Made by a program: the position numbers and the translations under genes | Origin: JBMOUD01 sp049319665 | Lineage (GTDB): Bacteria > Pseudomonadota > Gammaproteobacteria > Enterobacterales > Enterobacteriaceae | DNA: 64,000 nucleotides | Assembly (NCBI RefSeq): GCF_049319665.1 | Contig: NZ_JBMOUD010000002.1 | Coordinates: 62,001-126,000 of the forward strand | Direction of reading: 5' to 3' | Shown here: positions 34,914 to 43,129 of the stretch, in pieces | Layout: every line of letters starts with the position of its first letter | Numbering within the stretch: position 1 is the first letter of the stretch | Notes under the pieces: generated by a model | Told to the model about the DNA's origin: nothing | Seen by the model: only the letters and a program-made list of their open reading frames with translations | Databases searched by the model: none

Positions 34914-35924
34914 ATGAACATGTTAAACATCATCTCTAACCCGAACTTTTTCCGCCTTATTATGCTGATGCTTTTCGGCAGCCTTGTTCCAATCAAAGCG
35001 TTCGCGACACCTTGTCTTTACCAGGCAGGCAAGGTCGATTATCACTCCAGCGTGATCTCCTTTTCACAAACGCAGAATGGCCAGATTTTTGGGGCCGGTT
35101 CGGTTGATGGTACGCACAGCGCATCGCGAGATTTTGGCTGTGCTGAGGGCAACGAGTCGGTTCAGGTGTGGATGATCCCTGAAAAGTCAGGATTTTTAGA
35201 AAGTCTTCCGGTGACCGTCGCGATGGAAGTATTTGTCGGGGTTGGCGAAAATTATGAGCGTAAAAGCTGGATACGCCGTGACCGTGGCTTTTTTGTCGGA
35301 GATAACCGATTCGATGCCGAACAAATCAAAGTCACTATCAGCAATCCCACCGGTAAAGATTATGTTTTTGATTCACCACAGCCAATCGGTACCGCTTATC
35401 TTTGTCTAGGTACTTCGAGTAGCGATATTGGGTTCGATTGCAGTGCTAATAATAATCATGCCGGATTTGTTGAAATAACCGGGCAAGGAACGATCCCCGC
35501 TTTATCTACTTGTTCTATCTCTGTACCGGCAACGCTAGATTTTGGTGCTGTCTCCCTTAATAAACTAAAAAATGGTGAGACTTCATCTAAAACTGCGGGT
35601 ATCACAACCCATTGCCAAGGGACTTCTGGCTATACGGTGCAGGTTAAATGTGGCAATTACTGCGAGTCTAATGGCCGAGATCTGACTACCGCTGACGATA
35701 GGGCGATTGCCTGGCCAATGAAATATGAAGGTAGCGATGTGAGTATGGATGGGGCGGCGGGTATTTTAGGGTTTGAAAAACATCATCCTATCGCGCTGTC
35801 CGAGGGGCAAACTGACACGCATGAATTAACGGTGGGAATGATGTTAAACCCAAATAGAGAGCAGGAAAGCATAGAGGCTAAGAAATATCAGTCCGTGCTG
35901 ACGGTGACAGTTTCACCTGACTAG
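34914..35924 (+). CDS. Fimbrial tip adhesin
   Basis: 336 residues, about twice the pilin length, and last in the operon: the usual place and size for a two-domain adhesin. Signal peptide to AFATP; N-terminal receptor-binding domain (about 27-190) rich in Gly/Ser with Cys pairs (TPCLYQ, FGCAEG; YLCLGT, FDCSAN). The C-terminal pilin domain starts near STCSISVPATLDFG and ends VLTVTVSPD. I could not match the receptor domain to a known ligand class. Confidence 0.8.
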   Translation: MNMLNIISNPNFFRLIMLMLFGSLVPIKAFATPCLYQAGKVDYHSSVISFSQTQNGQIFGAGSVDGTHSASRDFGCAEGNESVQVWMIPEKSGFLESLPVTVAMEVFVGVGENYERKSWIRRDRGFFVGDNRFDAEQIKVTISNPTGKDYVFDSPQPIGTAYLCLGTSSSDIGFDCSANNNHAGFVEITGQGTIPALSTCSISVPATLDFGAVSLNKLKNGETSSKTAGITTHCQGTSGYTVQVKCGNYCESNGRDLTTADDRAIAWPMKYEGSDVSMDGAAGILGFEKHHPIALSEGQTDTHELTVGMMLNPNREQESIEAKKYQSVLTVTVSPD

Positions 35925-36407
35925 TATGCGACATATTAGATAAATAAAAGCGGCGTTTCTGTTAATTAATTGGTTATTGGGCATAACATAATTAATGGCG
36001 TTTTTACTATTTCTTAGTCAGGCTTTGAAAATACCGTTCTGGTTATTGCCTAACGTTGGGCAATCAAGGGAAGTACGGTATAGTGGGCTTGAAAATAGAC
36101 ATTGTCTGGTTTATTTTCACCGCTAGCCTGACGTAAATTCCTTAGAAAATAGTTTATTTTAAAACTATGATTGTGGACTTTATTGTTAATAATCATAGGT
36201 TTTGTTGTGGTGTTTGGGCTGCGTGAATATGGATATTTTTATCATGTTTGAGAATTTAACTCGAACCATGGGTGCAATGAGAATGATGATTGAATATCCA
36301 ATTTATAACCATATTTAGTTATGTGAGTAGATAAAAAATCATGTTGTTAAAATGATTTTTTATTTTAACAAATAATAGCCAGGATATTACTCCAAGTGAG
36401 ACCAAGG
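35925..36407. other. Intergenic region before the lipoprotein/FKBP operon
   Basis: About 480 bp, AT-rich, no gene. It separates the fimbrial operon from the next pair, so those two genes probably have their own promoter. The last 80 bp contain two overlapping inverted repeats. Confidence 0.6.
36331..36371 (+). promoter_or_regulatory. Two overlapping, mutually exclusive hairpins
   Basis: Hairpin A: ATAAAAAATCAT (36331-36342) with ATGATTTTTTAT (36352-36363), 12 perfect pairs. Hairpin B: TTGTTAAAAT (36344-36353) with ATTTTAACAA (36362-36371), 10 perfect pairs. They share bases and cannot form together. Located 37 bp upstream of the lipoprotein start. Confidence 0.6.
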
Positions 36408-36839
36408 ATGAACAGCAATATAACGCGTAATTTATTGACAACAGTGAGCATATTATTTTGTGCGACGCTGGCTGGCTGCGCATTACAAAAGCCTAAGACA
36501 AATGTTGTACCGACAGAACAAAAATATGTTTCTCCACCGACACAGAGAGAATTAACGGTACAAACGAGCACCGATCCTGAAACTCGCCGCTTACAGCAAT
36601 GCCAGCAAGAGTTGGAGGCGTTAAAAACTATCGCTCCGGCTACCTACACTGTGCAAAAACATGAGTTTGACCGCATCATGTCTGGCGCCGCTCAGTACGC
36701 CGGGATCCGCCAAGATGTTAATGGCGACACGCAAGGCGCGGTTGACGCGCTCTATCATTACAAAGCGGCACGTTTATGCGCCACGATTGGCCAAGCGGTG
36801 CTGGATTCACTGTCTAATCGCGGGGAATTGTCTAAATGA
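36408..36839 (+). CDS. Small lipoprotein of unknown function
   Basis: 143 residues. A signal peptide with lipobox LAGC (Cys24) indicates a lipidated envelope protein. The mature part is mostly helical and polar with conserved-looking EFDRIMSGAAQYAGIRQDV and KAARLCATIGQAV. I do not recognise the family. ATG 36408 is preferred to the GTG at 36396, which gives an unusual N-terminus. Its TGA overlaps the next ATG by 4 bp (ATGA), so both proteins are made together and may interact. Confidence 0.75.
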   Translation: MNSNITRNLLTTVSILFCATLAGCALQKPKTNVVPTEQKYVSPPTQRELTVQTSTDPETRRLQQCQQELEALKTIAPATYTVQKHEFDRIMSGAAQYAGIRQDVNGDTQGAVDALYHYKAARLCATIGQAVLDSLSNRGELSK

Positions 36840-38836
36840 TAGAACGGCGTCCACATTGGTGGTTGCCGGTTGGTCTAGTCGCAGTAATATCTCTGCCTTC
36901 ATATGGAGCTGATAGCAGTGTTCCTGCCTTGTTGCAGTTTGCAGAACATTATCAAAATCCTAAAGCAGCGCCTGCCAGACCTCTGGCCGAGACTAAAGTA
37001 CCACCGGCACCGGTGATAAAACCGGTTGAAAGTGACACCATTAAGAAATTACATCAACTCGACGCAAATTTGCGGGTGAATTTGCGTAAAAAAGAGCAGC
37101 AACTGCAACGTCAGCAGGCTGAGATCAACGCGTTACAGAGCAAGCTAGAAGCATTAAAGCAGCGGCCCGCGGAGCCGGTAGCAGCAGAGCCTAAAGCGGA
37201 TGTCGCCGGTGGGCTTACGCAGTTGATTCAAGGTGTGCGTAAAGGGTTCCAGCGTCCGCCGGATCAACAAAAAGCTGCCGATCTCTTGCGTGTTGCTCAA
37301 CAAGAGCGTGCCCAAGCCCTTGCTCAAGCACAACAGGCGAAACAAGATAACCAGTCATTAAGGCAACGGTTAAGTCAGTTGCAGTCCAAAACTGACAAGG
37401 ATGTCGCGATATCGCAAGATAGCGCAGATAAAAGGATTCAATCTCTAAGCCATCAATTACAAGACCTACAAACACAGCGCCAGCAGACACAAGAGCAATT
37501 AGCAACGGCCTTGAACAGTGCCAAACAGTCTCAGCAAGATAATCAGGCATTACAACAACAGTTGAGTGATCTGCAATCGAAAGCCGATAAAGATGTCGCT
37601 ACGGCAAAAAATGGTCTGGAAACGACTCAAAAGTCCTTAAGTAAAGAGCTGCTGGATGCGCAAACGCAGCAGCAACAGACAGCCGAACAACTGGCCGCGA
37701 TGCAAAAAGAGCATCGACAGGCGCAGGCTGATGCCAAGCAAGCACAGCAAGATGTTCAGGCATTACGCCAGCAGCTAACGGTATTGCAATCTAAAAGCGA
37801 TAAGGACGTGGTTGCCGCCCAAACGAGCCTGGAAAAAAATACCCAGTCCCTGACAAAGCAGCTGCAAGAGGTACAGAAGCAGCAGCAACAGAGCGCAGAA
37901 CAGCTGGTGGTGGTACAAAAAGAACGTGCGCAGGCGCAGGCTGATGCCACGCAGGCACAGCAAGATGCTCAGGCGTTACGCCAGCAGTTGGCTGAGCTGA
38001 CAGCTAAAGCTGATAAAGATCTTACCGCATCGCAAAAAGGGTTGGAGTCCACGACAGCCTCTCTGAATAAGCAGTTACAGGATGTCCAACGGCAATTACA
38101 ACAGTCGGCAGACTTGCTGGGCGAGAAAGACAAAACCTTGGCGCAGTTTGAGAAAGATATCCAAGGGCTAAAAGGGCAGCTCACGCTATTACAACCTGAT
38201 GTCAAAATGGTCACGCCGAAGGATAAGCAATCCTATGCGGCAGGCGTCGCCTTAGGTCGAAACGTGCTGGAAGTTCAGGCAGAACAAGCCAGTATTGGCG
38301 TACCAACCGATCGCAAGCTGCTGTTGTCTGGCATCGTTGACTCCTTTAACGGTAGCTATAAGTTGGCACCTGATGCTTTAACCAAAGCGATGCGTGACAC
38401 CGATAAGGAAGTATTCCAGGCGAAGAAAAAGAATATGACCCGACAGAAAACGATGAGTGAGAGCTATCTTTCTAAATTCAGCAAGAAGAAGGGGAGCCAG
38501 AAAGCGGATTCTGGGTTCTGGTATCATATTGATTATCCTGGCGATGATAATATTCCAGAGGGTGCCGTACTTGATGTGGTCGTACAGGAAAGCTTGACCG
38601 ACGGTACGATTATTCAGGATATGGACGTTAACGGTTCGGTACTGTCACAAAGTATTGACCGCTATCCGCCATTGTTCCGTGAGGCGCTTTCTAAACTGAA
38701 GAATCATGGTTCGATCACTATGGTGGTTCCGCCAGAACTGGCATACGGTGATAAAGGTTATCCACCAAAAATCCCACCGAATTCCACGATGGTTTATGTG
38801 GTGCGTATCGTCGATGTCATCCCCGCGAAAAAGTAG
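36836..38836 (+). CDS. Exported long coiled-coil protein with C-terminal FKBP-type domain
   Basis: 666 residues. Signal peptide (to SYGADS), a short Pro-rich stretch, then about 370 residues of Gln/Ala/Lys coiled coil with internal repeats of 64, 71 and 71 residues starting LQSKxDKDV. From about 459 comes an FkpA/Mip-like dimerisation domain (KQSYAAGVALGRNV) and from about 565 an FKBP fold ending PPELAYGDKG...IPPNSTMVYVVRIVDV. Active-site positions are altered: the FD pair reads QD and the VIPGW tryptophan region reads YPPLF. It may be a periplasmic spacer or chaperone rather than an efficient prolyl isomerase. Coupled to the upstream lipoprotein. Confidence 0.85.
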   Translation: MIERRPHWWLPVGLVAVISLPSYGADSSVPALLQFAEHYQNPKAAPARPLAETKVPPAPVIKPVESDTIKKLHQLDANLRVNLRKKEQQLQRQQAEINALQSKLEALKQRPAEPVAAEPKADVAGGLTQLIQGVRKGFQRPPDQQKAADLLRVAQQERAQALAQAQQAKQDNQSLRQRLSQLQSKTDKDVAISQDSADKRIQSLSHQLQDLQTQRQQTQEQLATALNSAKQSQQDNQALQQQLSDLQSKADKDVATAKNGLETTQKSLSKELLDAQTQQQQTAEQLAAMQKEHRQAQADAKQAQQDVQALRQQLTVLQSKSDKDVVAAQTSLEKNTQSLTKQLQEVQKQQQQSAEQLVVVQKERAQAQADATQAQQDAQALRQQLAELTAKADKDLTASQKGLESTTASLNKQLQDVQRQLQQSADLLGEKDKTLAQFEKDIQGLKGQLTLLQPDVKMVTPKDKQSYAAGVALGRNVLEVQAEQASIGVPTDRKLLLSGIVDSFNGSYKLAPDALTKAMRDTDKEVFQAKKKNMTRQKTMSESYLSKFSKKKGSQKADSGFWYHIDYPGDDNIPEGAVLDVVVQESLTDGTIIQDMDVNGSVLSQSIDRYPPLFREALSKLKNHGSITMVVPPELAYGDKGYPPKIPPNSTMVYVVRIVDVIPAKK

Positions 38837-38856
38837 CCACTGATTCTCGTTATTCA

Positions 38857-38892
38857 AATCCATAGCGCTAATACTGGCTGTGGATTTTTTTT
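38857..38892 (+). terminator. Terminator after the coiled-coil-FKBP gene
   Basis: AATCCATAGC (38857-38866) pairs with GCTGTGGATT (38877-38886) with one G-T pair, followed by a run of T. It ends the two-gene operon. Confidence 0.85.
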
Positions 38893-38956
38893 AGGCTGGC
38901 TTTCGCGCTTGTGTTCGCGCTAGCATTAAAGCAATCACTCAACTTCCGAGGATGTT

Positions 38957-39772
38957 ATGGCTATTGAATTAATCGCAATTGATATGGATGGCACGCTGCT
39001 CAATCCGCAGCATAACGTGACACCCGCAGTAAAGCAGGCGATTGCTGCTGCCAGACAAAAAGGTGTTCATGTCGTACTGGCAACAGGGCGGCCATATGTT
39101 GGCGTAGAAAACTATCTCATTGAGTTAGACCTGCAACAGCCGGGATGCTATTGCATCACCAATAACGGCGCGGTTGTGCACAATGCTGAAGACGGCAGTA
39201 GTTTTGCCGAAGTGACACTTTCTTATGACGATTATATCTATATCGAGAAGTTGGCAAGAGAGCTGGGAGTCAGTTTCCAGGCGCTTACCCATCATGATCT
39301 CTATACGCCGAATGCGGATATTAGCCGTTATACGGTGCACGAAGCACAACTAACCGGCATGCCATTACATTTTCGTACCCCAGAACAGATGGATCCAACA
39401 TTACGTTTCCCTAAAGTGATGATGATCGACACGCCTGTTCTCCTTGATCAAGCCATTGCGAAAATCACGGCCGAAGATAAAGCGCGTTACACCATCATGA
39501 AAAGCTCTCCATACTATTTGGAAATTCTTGATAAGCGCGTTAATAAAGGCCAAGGCGTGAAAATGCTGGCAGAAAAACTGGGTATCCCACGCGAAAACAT
39601 TATGACGCTTGGCGATCAGGAAAATGATATCGCTATGTTGGAATATGCCGGTACCGGCGTGGCAATGGGCAATGCTATTGATAGCGTTAAAGCTGTCAGC
39701 CAGTTTGTGACTAAGACCAATATGGAAGATGGCGTCGCTTACGCGATTCAGAAATTTGTTCTGGACGTATAA
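38957..39772 (+). CDS. yidA: HAD-family sugar phosphatase YidA
   Basis: A 271-residue Cof-type HAD phosphatase acting on small sugar phosphates. The nucleophile motif is DMDGTLL (Asp9), motif II is ATGRP, and the motif IV region is GDQENDIAMLEYAG. In E. coli yidA follows gyrB closely; here the two are about 11 kb apart because fimbrial and FKBP genes lie between. GAGG precedes the ATG. Confidence 0.95.
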   Translation: MAIELIAIDMDGTLLNPQHNVTPAVKQAIAAARQKGVHVVLATGRPYVGVENYLIELDLQQPGCYCITNNGAVVHNAEDGSSFAEVTLSYDDYIYIEKLARELGVSFQALTHHDLYTPNADISRYTVHEAQLTGMPLHFRTPEQMDPTLRFPKVMMIDTPVLLDQAIAKITAEDKARYTIMKSSPYYLEILDKRVNKGQGVKMLAEKLGIPRENIMTLGDQENDIAMLEYAGTGVAMGNAIDSVKAVSQFVTKTNMEDGVAYAIQKFVLDV

Positions 39773-39787
39773 ATTTTAGCTGGACCT

Positions 39788-39815
39788 AAGCGGCCTGTTA
39801 GCCGCTTTATTTTTT
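39788..39815 (+). terminator. Terminator after yidA
   Basis: AAGCGGC, loop CTGTTA, GCCGCTT, then ATTTTTT. It ends the yidA transcript 16 bp after the stop. Confidence 0.85.
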
Positions 39816-39921
39816 CCTGCATTCTCTCTCCTTCGACTCTCCTTTATCGTCGCCGCCACGTGCCAAATAGATTACTCTGACGCCATCGCTATCAGCGGCG
39901 AGAAGCCGGGGGAAATAGGCC

Positions 39922-41199
39922 GTGAAGGGTGAACAACAGTTAACGTTTGATGCGCGTGGACATCAACTGACCAACATTAATGTCTGGACTGCCGATAGCC
40001 AATGGCTCGTGTATGACGTGCGCCCACACGGCGGCTCTTTTAGCGGTGAAACCATCGAACGGGTGAATGTCAGCAGTGGCGAAGTGGAAGTGTTATATCA
40101 GGCTGAGCACGGCGCTCATGTCGGTGTCGTCACCGTCAGCCCGGAGATGCCGCCCCGCTACGCATTTATTCATGGCCCTGAGCACCCGGATGAACAATGG
40201 CATTATGATTTTCATCATCGGCAAGGTGTCATTCTTAGCCCGCCAGCACCGCAGCCGTGCAATCTTGATGCCATGGATATTACGCCCCCCTTTACCGACG
40301 GTGCGCTGCGTGGTGGTAGCCACGTGCATGTCTTTAGCCCGGATGGGTCGCGCCTGAGTTTTACCTACAACGATCATCTGATGCATGAGCTGGATATTAC
40401 GCGGGACTTACGTAACGTTGGCGTGGCGCTCGCCTCGCAGCCAGTCGTGGTCGATAAACAGCACCCGCGTGAATATGACGGCAGCCATTTTTGTGTGCTG
40501 GTCAGTCAAACGACCTCGACGCCACAGCCGGGTAGTAACCAGATTAACCGCGCTTATGAAGAGTGTTGGATTGGTCAGCAGGGATATATCAACGCTGAGG
40601 GCGTTCGTCAGCGTTGGGCGCTGGCTTTTATTGGCGATACATTGTCGCCACAAGGTGAGAAGCTGCCAGAAATTTTTGTGGTCGATTTACCTGAATCTGA
40701 CGATGAATATCGTATTGCAGGAACAACGCCGTTGGCCGGAACGACAACGGAACTGCCTGCACCGCCAAAGGGCGTACAACAGCGGCGCATTACCTTTACC
40801 GGCGATCGCGCATTTCCCGGTATTACGCTGCAACCACGTCACTGGCTGCGAGCATCGCCAGATGGTAGCCAAATTGCCTTTTTAATGGCTGATGACGCGG
40901 GTATTGTGCAGCTGTGGACGGTTTCTCCCAATGGAGGAGCTCCGCAGCAAATCAGCCATGCACCAAGCTCCATTCAATCGGCTTTCAGCTGGCGAGCCGA
41001 TGGCAAAGCGCTGGCGATGGTGTGTGATAACAGCGTGATGCTGTTGGAGCTTGCGACCGGTGAAATGCGGCGGTTGACACCACGAACTGAAGTGGCGCCA
41101 TGCGCAGAAGCCGTGGTCTTTTCACCTGATGGTCATTTAGTGGCTTATATGCGCACTATTGCAGGATTCGCCCAGCTATTTGTCACGCAGGCTGGGTGA
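39922..41199 (+). CDS. yidR: YidR, TolB-like beta-propeller protein (DUF3748)
   Basis: 425 residues matching E. coli YidR by eye from the start (QLTFDARGHQLTNINVWT, GETIERVNVSSGEVEV, HGPEHPDEQWHYDFHHR). The repeated SPDG/SWRADGK segments are TolB/WD-type propeller blades. No signal peptide is evident. Function is unknown. GTG start with GGGGGAAA upstream. Convergent with yidQ, as in E. coli. Confidence 0.9.
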   Translation: MKGEQQLTFDARGHQLTNINVWTADSQWLVYDVRPHGGSFSGETIERVNVSSGEVEVLYQAEHGAHVGVVTVSPEMPPRYAFIHGPEHPDEQWHYDFHHRQGVILSPPAPQPCNLDAMDITPPFTDGALRGGSHVHVFSPDGSRLSFTYNDHLMHELDITRDLRNVGVALASQPVVVDKQHPREYDGSHFCVLVSQTTSTPQPGSNQINRAYEECWIGQQGYINAEGVRQRWALAFIGDTLSPQGEKLPEIFVVDLPESDDEYRIAGTTPLAGTTTELPAPPKGVQQRRITFTGDRAFPGITLQPRHWLRASPDGSQIAFLMADDAGIVQLWTVSPNGGAPQQISHAPSSIQSAFSWRADGKALAMVCDNSVMLLELATGEMRRLTPRTEVAPCAEAVVFSPDGHLVAYMRTIAGFAQLFVTQAG

Positions 41200-41220
41200 A
41201 TCATGACGAGGTGAATGACG

Positions 41221-41574
41221 TTATTGGCTGGCTGTCATTGGCGGGACATGATCAATGTCTACGCCATGGCTCAGCGCCAGATTATGTTGTTCACTGGCCT
41301 CAATACGTTGGCGCGTATTGATTGTACCTCTGCGATAGTAATCATAAGGCAGCAGCAAGGTATCTAACACTGCGCTAAACGGCAGATCCAGCGCAATAAG
41401 CGGCGTCATGGCCCAGCTTGTCTCATCGCTTTTAATCATATTTACGTCTGAACGAGTGCCGGGATAATACCCTTCATCGCCCCCGGTATGACTCATCACG
41501 CTTGAACAACCGCTCGTGACTACAAGCGCACCGCCTGTCATCGCCATTAATGCTAACCATGAAAATTTAGTCAT
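41221..41574 (-). CDS. yidQ: YidQ family lipoprotein (DUF1375)
   Basis: 117 residues from ATG 41574, with lipobox TSGC (Cys23) and the family segment LIALDLPFSAVLDTLLLPYDYYR. Started further upstream the signal peptide would be buried, so the shorter form is chosen. An envelope lipoprotein of unknown role, next to ibpA as in E. coli. Confidence 0.9.
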   Translation of the reverse strand: MTKFSWLALMAMTGGALVVTSGCSSVMSHTGGDEGYYPGTRSDVNMIKSDETSWAMTPLIALDLPFSAVLDTLLLPYDYYRRGTINTRQRIEASEQHNLALSHGVDIDHVPPMTASQ

Positions 41575-41831
41575 GTTAACCCATCTGTTTGCAATCAGAT
41601 TGAAGACCTCTGCTGTTGGCGGAGTGGTGCTGCCGAAGGTGCAAGCAATGTCATTCAATCAAAAAATTCACCGTACCTGTTAAGGCTCGGTGGAAGTCGC
41701 CTCATTAAATTGTAAGTGATGAGACGGAATTCGCCTGTTATTTACTGAATTTATCAACGAATTATCACTAACAACATCAAATGACATCCCGATGAATTTT
41801 ATACCCATCACAACTTTTTTTATTGCGGTGG

Positions 41832-41859
41832 CTTGAAATTTTTACCATTGCCACCATTT
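41832..41859 (+). promoter_or_regulatory. Sigma-32 type heat-shock promoter of ibpA
   Basis: CTTGAAA at 41832-41838 and CCACCATTT at 41851-41859, 12 bp apart, close to the sigma-32 consensus (CTTGAAA and CCCCATNT). About 130 bp upstream of the ibpA start, leaving room for the thermometer leader. Confidence 0.75.
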
Positions 41860-41961
41860 TTACTGTACGGCGCGATAAACGCCTTACAACGTAATAAATG
41901 AATATGCCGTCAGGATATTCCGCGTTGTCGACCTGTCCTATTAGGAAGGTAAATTCACAAT

Positions 41962-41983
41962 CCTCGCTGCATTTATTAGGAGG
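41962..41983 (+). promoter_or_regulatory. ROSE-type RNA thermometer at the ibpA ribosome-binding site
   Basis: CCTCGCT (41962-41968) can pair with AGGAGG (41978-41983), leaving the G of UCGCU bulged, the hallmark of ROSE hairpins. This hides the Shine-Dalgarno at low temperature. ATG follows at 41991. Confidence 0.75.
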
Positions 41984-41990
41984 CAGTTTT

Positions 41991-42401
41991 ATGCGTACTT
42001 TCGATCTTTCTCCACTTTACCGTTCTGCTATTGGTTTCGACCGCCTGTTTAATTTGATTGAATCAGGCCAAAACCAAGGTGGCGGTTATCCCCCATACAA
42101 TGTTGAGCTGGTGGATGAAAACCACTACCGCATTGCTATTGCTGTCGCAGGCTTTGAGGAGTCTGAGCTGGATATCACCGCGCAAGACAATATGTTGCTG
42201 GTGAAAGGGGCTCATGCCAACACAGCCGCCGAACGCACTTATTTATACCAAGGCATTGCCGAACGTAATTTCGAGCGAAAATTCCAACTGGCTGAACATA
42301 TTCAAATTAAATCCGCCAACCTGGCTAATGGCCTGTTGTATATCGATTTAGAGCGCGTGGTGCCAGAATCATCTAAACCTCGACGTATCGATATTCGCTG
42401 A
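41991..42401 (+). CDS. ibpA: Small heat-shock protein IbpA
   Basis: Holdase that binds aggregating proteins and hands them to ClpB/DnaK. 136 residues from ATG 41991 (MRTFDLSPLYRSAIGFDRLF), with the alpha-crystallin domain (YPPYNVELVDENHYRIAIAV, then the conserved NGLLYIDLER) and the C-terminal IxI-like RRIDIR. AGGAGG is 5 bp upstream and inside a ROSE hairpin. A sigma-32 promoter precedes it. Confidence 0.97.
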   Translation: MRTFDLSPLYRSAIGFDRLFNLIESGQNQGGGYPPYNVELVDENHYRIAIAVAGFEESELDITAQDNMLLVKGAHANTAAERTYLYQGIAERNFERKFQLAEHIQIKSANLANGLLYIDLERVVPESSKPRRIDIR

Positions 42402-42432
42402 TTAATTCAGACAAGTAAAAACGAATAAAGTT

Positions 42433-42505
42433 TATACCCGTCATACTTCAAATTGCAGGGTTGTTGGCTGTTCTCAGTTACCGCCTGCTTGCACTTTGAA
42501 GTCTA
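42433..42505. repeat. Shortened ERIC-type element between ibpA and ibpB
   Basis: It begins TATACCCGTCATACTTCAAA like the 127-bp ERIC copies of this window and shares GGGTTGTTGGCTG and CCGCCTGC, but lacks the central CCCAGTCACTTAG part. The right end is degenerate. Transcribed in the ibpAB mRNA. Confidence 0.7.
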
Positions 42506-42560
42506 TTGATTAAAGGCTCGCCGTTAGGGAGCTGCAACGTCACGGATTTATTTCGTGGCA

Positions 42561-42586
42561 CTATCTCGCTTCATAGAAGGAGTTAC
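42561..42586 (+). promoter_or_regulatory. ROSE-like thermometer at the ibpB ribosome-binding site
   Basis: CUCGCUUC (42565-42572) can pair with GAAGGAG (42576-42582) with the G of UCGCU bulged and a 3-nt loop. ATG follows at 42590. Confidence 0.7.
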
Positions 42587-42589
42587 ATT

Positions 42590-43021
42590 ATGCGTAATTA
42601 CGATATTTCCCCACTTCTGCGTCAATGGATCGGCTTTGATAAACTTGCCAGCTCAATGCAAGGCGGCGACCAGGCTTATCCTCCGTACAATATTGAGAAA
42701 TCAGACGATAACCATTATCGCATCTCATTGGCATTAGCCGGGTTCAAACAAAGTGAACTCAATATTGAGGTCGAAGGGCCGCGTTTAACAGTGAGCGGTA
42801 CGCCAACGCCAACGGATGCAAAAGTGGAATATTTGCATCAAGGGCTAATATTCAAAGCCTTTAGCCTGAGCTTCACGCTGGCTGAGCATATGCAGGTTTC
42901 CGCCGCTGAATTTGTTAACGGCATCCTGCATATCAGCCTGGTAAGAGAAGTACCTCAGGCGCTGCAACCACAGAAAATTGCGATTGGGCAACAGCCACCG
43001 GCGCTAGAAGATAACGCCTGA
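42590..43021 (+). CDS. ibpB: Small heat-shock protein IbpB
   Basis: Partner holdase of IbpA, 143 residues from ATG 42590 (MRNYDISPLLRQWIGFDKLA). It has the alpha-crystallin domain (YPPYNIEKSDDNHYRIS, FVNGILHISLVRE) and a C-terminal tail with QKIAIG. AAGGAG is upstream, inside a ROSE-like hairpin. The intergenic ERIC remnant separates it from ibpA. Confidence 0.97.
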   Translation: MRNYDISPLLRQWIGFDKLASSMQGGDQAYPPYNIEKSDDNHYRISLALAGFKQSELNIEVEGPRLTVSGTPTPTDAKVEYLHQGLIFKAFSLSFTLAEHMQVSAAEFVNGILHISLVREVPQALQPQKIAIGQQPPALEDNA

Positions 43022-43091
43022 TAACTCAATATTTTATAAATGAATGAGTTAAAAATCAGTTTGTTATGAGTCTATGACGGATTGAGCGTAA

Positions 43092-43128
43092 AAAACCGGA
43101 ATGAACCTCAGGGTCTTCCGGTTTTTTT
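43092..43128 (+). terminator. Terminator after ibpB
   Basis: AAAACCGGAA (43092-43101) with TTCCGGTTTT (43116-43125) and extra T. The ERIC element starts immediately after it. Confidence 0.88.
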
Positions 43129-43129
43129 A

